Assembly (NCBI GenBank): GCA_035048495.1
Contig: CM068547.1
Location: 25,241,913 to 25,305,912 of the forward strand
DNA: 64,000 nucleotides
Direction of reading: 5' to 3'
Source: Euptelea pleiosperma
Taxonomy: Eukaryota > Streptophyta > Magnoliopsida > Ranunculales > Eupteleaceae
Below, one piece after another: positions 1 through 11,027 of this stretch (the first letter of the stretch is position 1; every line of letters starts with the position of its first letter). A program made the translations under genes and the position numbers. Under the pieces are notes generated by a model. The model ran no database searches, was not told where the DNA came from, and saw only the letters and a list, made by a program, of their open reading frames with translations.

Positions 1-664
1 GCCTAGTCACAAAAAGTCAAAAATCGTCAAAATCTCCGATTTTTCGTATTCACGAATCAATCGCTGATTAATCAGTAAAATCGACAAAAGATTTTGCCGG
101 TTTTGGAATTTTGATTATGAATGATATATCTTGCTTATGAGTTGTGACTTAATATTATGGAATTATAGCATAATCACATAGTCGAGATTCGACAACAAAT
201 CGGTAAGGGGTCAAGTCGGGAAAAATTCAGATAAATTCGGTAAAAATCGACAAAATTATAAAAAATATATCATGGCATATTTCAAGTTAGAAATGTTGTT
301 TTTAACAAAACACATTTATATGATGAAAAACAAATTTATAATTCCATAATAATAAGTCATAACTCATAAGCATGATTCATCATTCATAATCAAAATTCCT
401 AAATCGGCTAAATCGAAATCAAAAGGGGAAAAATATGAAAAAAATGGGTCTCGGCCGATTAATCAGCGATTGACTCATAAATTCGAAAAAACGGAGATTT
501 TTAGTGACTCTAAATTATAGATGTGCTTTTCATCATATAAATATGTTTTGCTTAAAACAACATTTCTAACTTGAAATATGTCATGATATATTTTTATTTT
601 TCCTGAATTTTTCCGACTTGGCCACTTGCCGATTTATTGTCGAATCCCGACTTTGTGACTATGC
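1..664. repeat. interlocking inverted-repeat element (possible MITE)
   Basis: About 1-175 (A) is the reverse complement of about 332-515 (A'), and about 176-340 (B) is the reverse complement of about 516-664 (B'). The order is therefore A-B-A'-B', two overlapping hairpins rather than one nested palindrome. The outermost bases also match as a short inverted repeat, GCCTAGTCACAAA at 1-13 against GCATAGTCACAAA read on the minus strand near 652-664. No open frame of note. The left end may lie outside the window. It sits in what would be intron 5 of the neighbouring ABCE1 copy. Seen directly; classing it as a transposon is inference. Confidence 0.7.
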
Positions 665-822
665 TTGTGAGTTGTGAGATGTGTATAGCTTTTTGTTTGG
701 AGACTCCTCCTTGGAGACTCTGGTAGGTTGTATTATGTGGGGTTTCCCCTTCGTTAATCAGACTTATAACTTATCCAAAAAAAAAAGTTAGTAATCTTAA
801 TGCTGGATTAAAAAGGGATCAC

Positions 823-3800
823 CTTAAGATTGTCTTCCAGAATACGAGTAAAATAGTTCTGAAGCTCTGATCCTCGGAAGTATGTCAATATTTCCAGCCA
901 ATCAGGAGGATCCTGCAAAGGAATCATCAATAGAGACTTTCATTATGAATGTATCAAGGAATGAGTACAAGTGAAAAGATCCCAGAAAATGCAATTACAT
1001 TGAAACGACCCAAATTAGGTTTCAGCTTCCCAGCCAACACTTTGAGGGCAGTCGACTTCCCAATGCCATTTGTTCCAACTAAGCCTAGAACTTGCCCAGG
1101 TCTTGGAACCGGTAACCTGTAATTGAGCTTTTTAGCCATCATGAATTAAAAGACAAAGGCATTTTTTGTTTATCAGTAGACAGAAAGCAACCTTTCACAT
1201 CCTCCATGAGTTGAAGCTATATACTAACCTGTGCAACTTGAAGGTGTTTGGACCATAACGATGAGTTGTACCTTTATCCAGATCTTTTGGCAAATTTATT
1301 ATCTGAATGGCCTCAAATGGGCATTTCTACACCAGAAGACAAATAGCCAATCCAACACATTTAATATATCCGCCTATAGCCTAAAAACTCAACGAAAAGG
1401 CAGAAACAATAGTCTACAAACCTTGACACAAATACCGCATCCAATGCATAACTCCTCTGATATAAAAGCAATCTTAGATGCAGGATTGACTTCAATACAC
1501 AGTTTACCTGCAGAAATCATGAGAAACTAGTAAGATAAATGAATAACGTAGCTCCAAAAGCGCATGAATAACCTATCATTATCTCATTTTTCTGTTTGAT
1601 AAGTATAGGGAAATGCTTGACTATGGAATCAAACATCAAAGACATGCAAAAAAATACAGCCTTCATAACAATGGAGACTCCTAAATAGCAGGTCCTGAAG
1701 CTCCACTCTGCAATAGGCTAACTCATCACACTTGTGGCTGCTCTATCCAAAAGCACAGAAACATACACTCCCTTCAAAATGTTGAAGATCTCATTTACAG
1801 ACATGCAAATCTCCAAGGCACAATAGAAGCATTGGTGGCCCATCAAACGAGTACAGGGAATCTCTCTCACTGAGTAATCAGTGGTACCCAAATGGAAAAT
1901 GTGGAATGCAATGAAAGCTTCTTACTCCTTTTCTTTAATCGGTTCTGTAACAAAACCATATCTTTACTCCTTTAATCGTTTTGTAAAACCAGATTTCAAC
2001 TTCTTCCAATGTTTTATAGAGAAAAAAAATACAGATTTGAAGATCTCTAATCGACGTTTAACAAAACAAACCAGAATTCACGATCAACTTTTTAATCGTT
2101 TTGCAAGAACCGAAAATTTAATCGTTAAACTAAATCAGATTTCTCTAAACCAAAACCATATTTTAAACGGTTAGCTGAAAATAGCCCTGCCTGCAGCAAT
2201 TACTTGAAGCTTTACCATGAGGAAAACAAGAAGTGAGATAGTAATGCACCCCATACCAATTAGCTTGAGTAAGAATACCAAAATCAGATAAAGGTTTTAA
2301 CGAACTTGCTATTATCAGTGGACTGTACAAGTTACATTCTCTATTCAGCTTTACAGCCTTGTCCAATTAAAATATAGAATCTTATTTACACAAACTCCTA
2401 GACAGTAAGAGTCCTTGCTACGGAATTTCATGCACCCTGCTATTTTTATGTTGCTACTGGTCCCTATTAATAGCAATACCTTTAAATCAAAACATATAAT
2501 GACCACGATCGAATCAGATCAACCATTTGATCATGATTTAGATCAAGAATAAGGTTTGAGCCAAAGGCTTTGATACCACTTGTAAGAACAATAGTTAATC
2601 CAAGATCTAGAACCTTTGTTCTTGAACAAACCATTCCGATCTGACTGTAATCATCAACAAGAAACATACCTGTTATATGCTATACACCCTTTTCAATCCT
2701 CAGATGGACGGCCTATATCACCTTTAGTATTGCCTGAAACTGGATGGAGATTGGACCTCTTCTCTCTCTTCGCTTTTGCTAACGATGGGGCTAGGAAAAA
2801 GAGCATAAGCAAGAGAGAGGGACGTCCCTTCCTATATAGATTCCTTTATTCTCTCATCGGTAACCTTTCCCATCATGGAAACCAATGTGAAGAGGGGATT
2901 GTACTTTCTTAGTTTGAATAGGTAACCACCACACCTAAATAGTAATATTCCTTGGACACCCTAAACTCTTGTATCACACAATCAACTAGAGTTTATTTCC
3001 TAATCTCAATAGGTCTCTTAGGTTGGCAACCCTTGGACTGGTTTGTGAAAACCATATAGGTGTGCCACATAAGGAAATATATCTTACACACTCCACGACA
3101 CTCCTTGAATAGCATAGACCATGGGAACATCAACGTTTCAATCGAAAGAATGATGCTTTGGCTGCCTTCCTCTTTGTCTTCAAACGCTCTACTGTAACTC
3201 ACCTTTAAAATACACCTACACAACTGTAAAGAGGAGAATGCTCCATAGCCGCCTACCACATGGGGAAAAGGTGACCGGCAAACTATTAAACACCTCTCTA
3301 ACGGACCTAGGCATAACCCAAGTCATACTAAAGAATAGTAAAAATGAGTTCTGCACCTCTCTAGCAACACATAATAGTGTTAGTATTGTGATTACAAATG
3401 GCATTTGCACTATTTCAGTGTTGTTCTGGTCTCTGCAATTTGGTCCTAGTGGTGTTAATAGAACTGAATAAGGTTTATTTCAACTAAACACTAATTTTCA
3501 CAAGGATTGGAAATTATTTTTTTTTAAGAGTAGCCACATGACATGTTGCTTTATTGTTATAATCCGAACTATCTTCTCTTACAGTTTAAATATTTAAGTT
3601 TTTTTCACGCGTGATTCTGGACACGCGCACTTCAGAACCCGTACAAGTTAAATGCGTGCTAATTCGAATGTATGACATTTGGATAGACTCAACAAATCGC
3701 ACGCGAAAAATTGATTATGTGCGTTTATTTGCACAAATGTTAGTGGATGTTGCGTCTGATTCAGTGCATCGCGTTCCATTGTATAAAATTATACATACAC

Positions 3801-5088
3801 GTTTTAGACTGCCACGTGTACTCGAATATTTTTATACAGTCTAGATATACGTATAATATATTATATAATTTATAATATTATATATTATACTATATAATAT
3901 GTAAATATAATATAATATATTTATATTATATATTATTTTAATATATAATAATATGTTATTATAATATATTATTATAATAATATATTAACATATATTATAA
4001 TAAATATAGTTATTATATAAAATATATGATATATTATTATATTTAATATACAATATATAGTAAAAATACTTATTTTGTAAAGTGTGATGCACCATAAGTG
4101 TGCCTTATGCATCGGGCACATTTCGACCCTGATGTGCAGCAGTTAGTGCAACCAAACACACATTTTCAGGTCGCGGTGCGCACTTCATTGCCAATGCGCG
4201 CTCATTCAAAAAAAACAAATAGGGTCTTAAATGTATTCGTTGTAGCCAAGTTGGATAATGTCAGCCTTCTATGGTCTTTGCAACAAATTCAATTAAACTT
4301 AAAACAAGATTAGTGTTCATAATCATGGTGGGAGCAAATTATAACTATGTGATTAAGCTTTTTGGTGAACTAAGTATGCATTGTGGTGTGCCTTAGTCAT
4401 ACAATATAATGGATATGTGATATTACATAAGTACATGGGCTTTTTCATTCCCTTCTTGATGGCTTAGGATCTCCTATATTTTGGTATGAGAATCGGTCTT
4501 ACCTCTAGCCATTCTTCAAGTTCTCTCCACAGCAAAAGAAGACTGGAATGGAGGTAAAATCGTTCTCGTCTTTCCCTCAAGCTACTACAACCTTACTACA
4601 CAGTCCATATAAGTCCTCAATAACAGCAGGTATGTTAATCTTTTGTAAATTCCCTTTTGGAATGAATAATTTTAATCCTTGAGATTGAGTTATAGTTATA
4701 GATATGTAGATGCTAGGAATCAAGAAGGCTTTATGCATATGGAGTTTTAGGCTTAAAACCAACATGTTCGACTGAAACTTGTATATCAAACAACCCCTAA
4801 ATGCACAAGCCTCGACCAATATGTGGAGACAAAATTTCAGTCCTCGCACAAGAATCCAATACAAACACCAAAACCCTAAATTCATTTTTTAAAACAAACT
4901 GTTATAGATTTACAACCAAATCGATCAGCTAAAGAAGATATCAAACAACAAACAAGAATCAATTTAGGGAATCTAGAGAAAATACCGGTTTTGACGACGG
5001 GGCAACTCTTCTTGCACTCTTGACGGCATTTCTTGGGCTTGCATCGGTCGGAGCTGACGATGGCAATACGAGTCAATCGATCAGCCAT
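823..5088 (-). CDS. ABCE1: ABCE1/RLI-like gene, second copy, exons 1-5 (3' part outside window or lost)
   Basis: ABCE1 splits ribosomes into subunits after termination and during recycling, using two Fe-S clusters and twin ATPase cassettes in the cytosol. Exons, in gene order: 5088-4986, 1507-1422, 1326-1229, 1116-999 and 912-823, each bounded by AG/GT. Together they encode the first 165 residues: Fe-S cysteines 16, 21, 25, 29, 55, 58, 61 and 65, then NBD1 with Walker [10 protein letters not shown]. All five exons are open and phase-compatible with each other. Compared with the complete copy at 28836-38104 there are a few changes, for example Pro for Leu at residue 43 and Leu for Gln at 141. 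Intron 1 is 3.5 kb here against 1.2 kb in the other copy, because an insertion including an LTR remnant occupies about 1920-4555. After exon 5 the homology stops near 785, at the inverted-repeat element. Exons 6-11 may lie left of the window, so calling it a pseudogene is not justified. Start chosen by match to the family N-terminus [11 protein letters not shown]. Confidence 0.85.
2390..2980 (-). mobile_element. LTR-retrotransposon remnant in intron 1 of ABCE1 copy 1 (candidate LTR plus primer-binding site)
   Basis: On the minus strand a candidate LTR runs from about 2980 (starting TGTG) to 2581 (ending TTCTTACA). It is followed after two bases by TGGTATCAAAGC, close to the usual plant initiator-Met tRNA primer site. 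About 180 bp of internal sequence follows, with no gag frame. It lies inside the block absent from the other ABCE1 copy, so it arrived after the duplication or was lost from the other copy. The second LTR was not found. Confidence 0.45.
3480..4320. other. insertion-specific sequence with GTGC/CG-rich flanks around an AT-only core
   Basis: Present only in ABCE1 copy 1. About 3605-3844 and about 4080-4210 are unusually rich in CG, GCGC and GTGC/GCAC for this window, and they flank a pure A/T tract. A 77-codon frame (3611-3844, plus strand) has no family that I recognise. I would not call it a gene. Confidence 0.4.
3845..4076. repeat. long AT-only low-complexity tract
   Basis: About 230 bp composed almost wholly of TA, TAA and TTA steps, with only isolated C or G. 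Probably an expanded AT minisatellite. Confidence 0.85.
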
Positions 5089-5089
5089 T

Positions 5090-6620
5090 TCCTAAGATTG
5101 GGAGGGAGAGGAAACTCAACCTCTCTGCTTCAACAATGTAGAAGAAAACAATTAACAAACAACAACAATAAGTGTATGACAAAGAAAACCTCAATGATTA
5201 AGGAAAGGTCACCATTAAAATTAAAATGAAAATCCAATTCCAATAAAGTACCAAGGCATTCACACTACCTGGAACAATCATGGTTCAAACGATAGACGTA
5301 GAGCGATTGAGAGAGCATGCTAGGATTTGGAATAAAGATGCTCACACCGTGCTCATCTAATATCTATAAGACGTTGTTTGGGAATATCCTGTTTTCAGGA
5401 CCTAATCCAACCTTGGTCCAGTTCAAGACTTTTCTTAACTAGGTGGCTGTCAACCTTGAACTGGTTTTTATTTCCATGTTGTTTGGTTGACACTATCCCG
5501 TTCTAATTCTGGTTTACAAGATGTTTGGTTGGCAGTTATTCAATCTGTATATACTTTTGCCATGTTATGTAATAGAGAGGAGAAAAAAAAAAAGAAGAGT
5601 CTCAATAATTTATGAATAGCACAATTCATAAATCCACCATTTTATGTGCGATAACTAGAAATGCGATGCATTACAAACTTAAAATGAAAGCCTCAAAAGA
5701 AGCCAATCTCGATAGATCACTAAATTTCGACGTAGTCATAAATTAAAAACCTATATCTATATGGTAAACAAAAAGTAAATCACTCAATCAATTGTTTCAT
5801 TCATTCTACATCCAATTTGCAATTGACCGCCACCTCATTCGAGAAGTAACTTCTAATTCTTGAGTTTCAATTTGCATCTCTTGTTCATCTATTTCTTCTC
5901 AATTCTCTCATTCAAACTCCATATTAAAAAGCCAATCATTCTTATAAAAAAAAAAAACTTATATTGTCATTGTGATATAAACACCAACTAACTTGTTAAG
6001 CAATATCTTCAGGGACTTCAAAAATGGAAAGAAATGGAGTAAAGTTCTGTTATCCATGTGTAGATGAAATTTGAATGTAAACAATGTCTTTTTTGATAAA
6101 ATTGCATCCATTAAGGGGGGTGGGAGCCAGTAGGCCCAAAGGAGTGTAAAATGTGGCATTGTTGGGGAGTGGACATCAACCCTTGATGGTCTCACGGTTC
6201 TACAAACAATAAATGATAGATCTAGATAACACCACTTTATTGAAGATAAGAAGGATTAAAGACACACCCCATAAGTAAATATTGCACTTCATCTGAGTCC
6301 CTAACAAATAGATTCATAGACAACTATCGTAAGATGAGTTGCAGCAATGAACATGTATCTTCAGAGCTCATAATATAATTGGCTCTAATATAATCCATCC
6401 ACTGCACTCATATATAGAATAGATGATGATGATCTACTAGTTTATATGCCTCAGTCTGATCTAACCAAATTGGATCATGTCCACCATGGTTAGCTTCTAG
6501 AATATGTGGCTAACACACAAACACAATGACCCATTTATATTCCTGGGTAGAATAGCTCGTAATGGAACGGTAGCACTGAATAAAGTTAGCATTATGTAGT
6601 GTCTTGCATCTATGGATTCA
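5090..6620. other. 5' region of ABCE1 copy 1
   Basis: Corresponds to the promoter and 5' UTR region of the complete copy. A probable 5' UTR intron on the minus strand lies between a donor at about 5276 (CCAG/GTAGTG) and an acceptor near 5133, as in the other copy. At 5370-5580 there is a GTTGTTTGGGAA...TTTGGTTGG segment like MITE termini. No coding sequence seen. Confidence 0.5.
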
Positions 6621-6625
6621 ATACC

Positions 6626-6998
6626 AGTGTTTGAAAACTCAAAAACTTGACTCAAAAGTCCGCCAAGTTGAGTTAACTTGAAGACTCAAAACTCGATTCG
6701 AAATATATATTAATATTATATAGATATATTAATATTAATACATATGTATAATATTGTATAACTTTGTTAAGCTTTGAACGAATTAAGTTATGTTATTTTT
6801 TATAGTTTTATACATCAAAAGAATTTATGACTCGATCAAGGCGAGTAAACTCAGCTGAGTTTTTGAAAAACTCATCGAGTCGACTCACAACTCAATCAAA
6901 TTTTAATAGATCAAGTTTCTGTCGAGTCAACTCGAAATCAGCCGAGTCAAGTAAACTCGGCAGAGTTTCGAGTTGACTCAATGAGTTTTAAAACACTA
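6626..6998. mobile_element. TCGAGT-rich MITE, copy A
   Basis: Starts AGTGTTTGAAAACTC and ends with the inverse of AGTGTTTTAAAACTC. The interior is built of repeated ACTCGA/TCGAGT and GAGTTGACTC words. The orthologous insertion occurs at 40133-40489 in the duplicated segment, so it predates the duplication. A third, opposite-facing copy is at 56274-56614. Confidence 0.75.
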
Positions 6999-7196
6999 TT
7001 CTATACATATAAAATGGTTAGGATTTGTGGCAATTGGTTAGCTCAACCCAATGGACTTCTGGACTAGTCTTACTTATACTAGTTCTGGTCAAAATTATCT
7101 GACTTAATAATCTCTATTTGACCCTATTCAAAAGACTATTTGGCTACAATGATCCTTTTAGATTTATGTATTGCTTTTGTATACTATTTCCATAGA

Positions 7197-7501
7197 GTAC
7201 TAATGATGAACATCCCAATCATTTATTTATCCCATTGTTCCAGCTTTGCATGACCAGACAATTAGGATGGTTAATAATTTTAGATTCTTCCCATGTTTGT
7301 AAAGGAAGAACAAATCATTTTGATCAACAGAAACAAATGCACGTCAGGTCGTACTGATGATGAACATCCCAATCATTTATTTATCCATTGTTCCAGCTTT
7401 GCATGACCAGACAATTAGGATGGTTAATAATTTTAGATTCTTCCCATGTTTGTAAAGGAAGAACAAATCATTTTGATCAACAGAAACACATGCACATCAG
7501 G
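7197..7501. repeat. local tandem duplication, two units of about 154 bp
   Basis: GTACTAATGATGAACATCCC at 7197 recurs with minor changes at 7351, and the whole following block is repeated. The other segmental copy (near 40660) has a single unit, so this duplication is specific to copy 1. Confidence 0.9.
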
Positions 7502-7652
7502 TCCCCAAAAGTTTCTTGATTTTTTCTAGTTACATTAGACTTTTAAGATCTGTCATCATCTTGATCTTAGTCGAGCAGATATATCTATAAACCCAAAACA
7601 TTAGCACCTTTTAACACATCAATATCAGTTGAAAGCCCAGATTTAATGGGTT

Positions 7653-7833
7653 ACCAACTATTATTCTTTCCTTGCATCATCATCATTCATCCACTAAATC
7701 TAAAAAAATAAAACAATGTCTGAACCTGAGAATTGAGGACTATAACCTCTCTTTTACATGGAAAATGGTGCAGTAAGATAAAACTATTTAAAAGAATCAA
7801 AAAAGAAGAACAAGATGGGGAAAGAATCAGAAA

Positions 7834-7869
<36 letters not shown>

Positions 7870-8316
7870 CTTTCTGTTACTTGGCAATGGAGTCTCCCTT
7901 TCTCCTCCGCTTCAATTTCACCGAACTTCTCAACAAACCCTGGGAGGTATTTCTAAGAGAAAGTGGAGGTGAAGGCACCAGGAACGACAAAGTTGTCTTC
8001 TTTACCTTTTGTTAGGTTGGAGACGGTGGTTGTTTGGAGTTCTCTGCAGATTCTAGGCAATGGAAATGGTAGCGGAGATGGTTGAGAAGGTAGTAGTGGT
8101 GGATCAGAGAGGCCTTAGTCAGAGTTTGAGGCGGAGAAAGGAGGAGGAGGAGGAGGAGGAGAAGGAGAGTTTGTAACAAACTATAAAGCTTTTTGGGCAC
8201 AAATCAGAAAAAGCGGGGTCGTAAATAGAAGGACCCACGCAGTTACCACACTAGGAGTAGAGCTTTGCTGAAGACGGACGACATTATGAGCCACATTGCA
8301 TACCACGTAGTTACCT
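7653..8316. other. intergenic, with TA and GGA microsatellites
   Basis: A poly-A/(TA)n tract lies at about 7830-7871 and a (GGA)n tract at about 8134-8166. The low-complexity frames here (poly-Leu on the minus strand) are artefacts of the repeats. No gene recognised. Confidence 0.6.
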
Positions 8317-9150
8317 GTGTTTGGTAGCGCGTCTTCAGCCGAAGACACACGTCTTGAAAGTCTACGTCTTCAAGGTGCATACCTTTAAAGGTCAATATCT
8401 GCGTTTGGTTCTACATACCAAGCATGCATCGAAGACGTGTGTCTTAGTTCTCGTGTATTTGATTCACAAATGGAGATGCACATCTTGGATTTTGTGTGGG
8501 TCCCACGTAAGAACGAAGGGTGATAGATCAACCTAATAACGAAGTTGATAGATCATGTGGGCCCCATATAAGAACAAGGGGTGATAGATTATGTGGGTGC
8601 CACCTACTACGTGAATTGATAGATCATGTGGGCCCCATATAAAAAACAAAGGATGATAGATTATGTGAGTCCTACATAATAATAGGGTTAATAGATCATG
8701 TGGGCCCCACATAATGATGGGTTGATAGATCATGTAGGCACCACATAAGAACAAAGGATGATGATCATGTGGGTCCAACATAACTAGAGTGGGCTGCACA
8801 TAATAACTAGAGTTGATAGATCATGTGGGGCCCACATGGTAACAAGGTAGATAAATCATGTGGACTTCACATAAGAATGGATGTTGATGGATCATATGTG
8901 GGTCCCACATAGTAGAGGTGTGTTGATAGACCATGCATATGCTATATGTCAAGTGGACGCATACATCATAAATGGGCCATACATTAGGTGGGATAAGCCC
9001 ATTGGGGGTGGAGGGTGAACCTTCAGGGCACACATTGATGCGTCTTCGAAAACTCAAGGGGGGGAGGTAAACCTTCAAAGGTTCACTTTCGTGCGTCTTC
9101 AAGGTCCACCGTGTCTTCAAAGGTGCACACCTTGGTGTGACCCAAACACT
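8317..9150. mobile_element. non-autonomous TIR element with internal minisatellite
   Basis: Left end GTGTTTGGTAGCGCGTCTTC; right end is the inverse of GTGTTTGGGTCACACC. Both flanks carry repeated GAAGAC/GTCTTC words and AAGGTGCA blocks in inverted arrangement. No transposase frame. A clean target-site duplication was not found. Confidence 0.6.
8543..8945. repeat. minisatellite of about ten 34-38 bp units, each a small hairpin
   Basis: Units follow the pattern TTGATAGATCATGTGGG-CCCCACATAA plus a variable spacer. Each has a dyad such as ATGTGGG/CCCACAT; the unit at about 8823-8837 is a perfect palindrome. The array sits wholly inside the TIR element 8317-9150. Confidence 0.85.
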
Positions 9151-10165
9151 TGTTATCGATCAAGATGCGCACCTTCAGCCAAGACGCTCGCCGAAGACAC
9201 TCTATATACCTAGCAATGTATCTGGAGGATATATAATCCAATGGGAGTTGACCTAAGGTCCAATTAAAACAATGCTCTTGATGAATACAAAAGACAGTAG
9301 ATGTATAGTCGATAAAATCAAAAAAATTAAATTGAACACAATAAGATCAATATGTTTAACACTCAATGGTTGAACTCATCAATAAAATCAGAGAATTTTA
9401 AATACACCTAGAAGACTAATAGGTGGAATGGAATCGATATGTTACCACTAGATTAAACGTTAAAAAACCAACCAACCTATAAACCTTAAAAAAACAGGGT
9501 TGTCAAAGGTATATGCCAAGTGGAGAGGTGCCGCACTACTAAAATGGAGTCGGTATCAATATATCACACACCTTTTTAGTGAGTTAATCAGATTAATGAT
9601 TTGATTAGCCTAATTAAGGGTAAAACGAAGAGGATATACCATAATATTAGGTTAAAATCAGCAAAGAAGATATATTAATCATTAAAATTAGGTTAACATC
9701 TCTTAATCTTACGTCAACTTCACCACAAACATAAATTAGGGTAAGAAAATCATTAAGGTTAAACAAGAAAATTGAATAAAAAAGGAAATCAGTAATGTTT
9801 AAAAACTTACAGCGATGGTGTCGTGGACGTGTACGGCGGCGGCGGCGATGTGGACTGAGGCGTTGGAGACGTGGACGGAGGTAACAGAGATGATGGCCTG
9901 GCCGACTATGCACAGGAGAAAGGAAGGAGGAGATTAGCGTAAGAGAGAGAAATAGAGATTAGTAGAGGAGAAAGAAAGAGATAGAGATGTACCGTTGGAC
10001 GGCGACGACGACGGAGAAGAAGGAGATGAAGACTCCGATAGAGAGAGGGAGAGAAAATAAATTTTACCCTAATCTGTAAAAAAAAAAATACCAAAAATGT
10101 AACTAGACGCCCTTTGAAAGGGCGTCTCTTCCATGAAAGGGCGTCTGTATACCCTTTCAATACGC
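9151..10165 (-). other. intergenic with exon-like minus-strand segment
   Basis: No recognised protein. Minus-strand 9913-9809 looks like an exon: acceptor CTGTGCATAG at its start, donor CT/GTAAGTTTTT at its end, GC-richer with a Ser/Pro/Thr-type codon mix. A pyrimidine-rich leader precedes it (about 10050-9920). It could be the leader of a non-coding transcript or a captured exon. At 10105-10127 there is a perfect palindrome, arms AGACGCCCTTT around one G, with a third half-copy (GAAAGGGCGTCT) just after it. Confidence 0.3.
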
Positions 10166-10166
10166 T

Positions 10167-10300
10167 ATTAGTGGACGCTGACCGTATGGATGTTTGGCCA
10201 ATCACTAGCTCGGTGGACTACACACCAAAAATAAACCTGACCCGTGGTTTCTAAGCGTTGGATTGAAGTTATTTTCTTGGGTTGATTTTAACCCTAATAC
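10167..10300. mobile_element. foldback MITE family F, half copy
   Basis: Contains the diagnostic left arm: GCTGACCGTATGGATGTTTG, GGCCAATC, GTGGAC, ACCAAAAAT and a TTGATTTTAACC block. Lacks the right arm and abuts the complete copy that follows. Confidence 0.7.
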
Positions 10301-10640
10301 TTGCCTAACCACCCAGAATATAAGCCACGTGGCAATTTATTAGAGGACACTGACTGTATAGATGTTTGACCAATCCGTAAGTGGACCTACAAACCAAAAA
10401 TCAGCCTGATTAGTGATTTGAAACCTTTGGATATTTGTACGGAAATAATGGTAAATAATGCTCAAATTCCTACGGTTAAAATCAACCAAAGAAAATGTCT
10501 TCAACTAACGCATAGAAATCACTGATCAGGTTGATTTTGGGTTTGTAAGTCCACCTAGGGATTGGACAAACATCTATACGGTCAGTGTCCTCTAATTAAT
10601 TGCCATGTGGCTTATATTCGGGGTGGTCAGGCAAGTCTAC
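10300..10640. mobile_element. foldback MITE family F, full copy
   Basis: An almost complete palindrome of about 340 bp. The left end reads ACTTGCCTAACCACCC, AATATAAGCCACGTGGC, then the GTATAGATGTTTG-ACCAATCC arm; the right end is its inverse, finishing GGGTGGTCAGGCAAGT. Non-coding. Confidence 0.85.
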
Positions 10641-10736
10641 TCAATAGCGAGCCCCTCCTAATGCAGCACTCCAATGATTGGGACTGTGAACTTACAGTGA
10701 TTTTCTTGCTTTTTTTTTTTCTTCAAAGTAACCAAA

Positions 10737-11027
10737 AACCACGTGGCACACTCTTAGAGGCTCTGACCGTATGGATATTTGGCCCATCCCTAGCTGGACC
10801 TACAAGCCAAAAAACAGCCCGATTACGGATTTCTATCTGGTCGAGTGGAATTATTTTCATGGGTTGATCTTAACCGTGGGAATTTGAGCATTATTGACCA
10901 TTATTTGAGGTACAAAGATCCAAAGGCTTGAAATCACTAATCAGGCTGAGTTTTGGCTTATAGGTCCAGCTAGGGATGGGCCAAATATCCATACGGTCAG
11001 AGCCCTCTAAGAGTATGCCACGTGGCT
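10737..11027. mobile_element. foldback MITE family F, full copy
   Basis: Left arm CCACGTGGCACACTCTTAGA, CTGACCGTATGGATATTTGG; right arm is the inverse, ending CTCTAAGAGTATGCCACGTGG. The centre holds TTGAGCATTATTGACC. Confidence 0.85.

Larger units (their letters stand above)
785..7652. repeat. segmental duplication, copy 1 (direct, partner 36028-40899)
   Basis: Coding and non-coding sequence aligns in the same orientation with about 36028-40899: ABCE1 exons 1-5, introns, upstream region, and about 2.6 kb beyond the start codon. Homology ends on the right where both copies read AAAGCCCAGATT followed by ATGGGTT, then diverge. Copy 1 is longer because of insertions in intron 1 and a local tandem duplication at 7197-7501. 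Confidence 0.9.

Noticed and set aside
954..1142. Frame read as a free-standing 62-residue ATP-binding protein
   Set aside because: It is exon 4 of ABCE1 copy 1 extended into both introns; the splice sites and the match to the complete gene decide this. The same holds for 36202-36387.
3611..3844. 77-codon frame in the CG-rich flank as a viral or novel gene
   Set aside because: No recognisable domain and no splice or start context; kept only as an unusual-composition region.
8012..8200. Leu-rich frame that looks like a signal peptide
   Set aside because: It reads through a (GGA)n microsatellite; poly-Leu is an artefact.
8543..8945. CRISPR-like array (regular repeats of 34-38 bp)
   Set aside because: Repeats and spacers are not distinct, spacers are variants of the same unit, there are no cas genes, and the genome is a plant's.
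8533..9120. His/Tyr/Pro-rich frames in the 8.5-9.1 kb region
   Set aside because: Translation of the minisatellite and TIR sequence; repeated peptide words mirror the DNA repeat.
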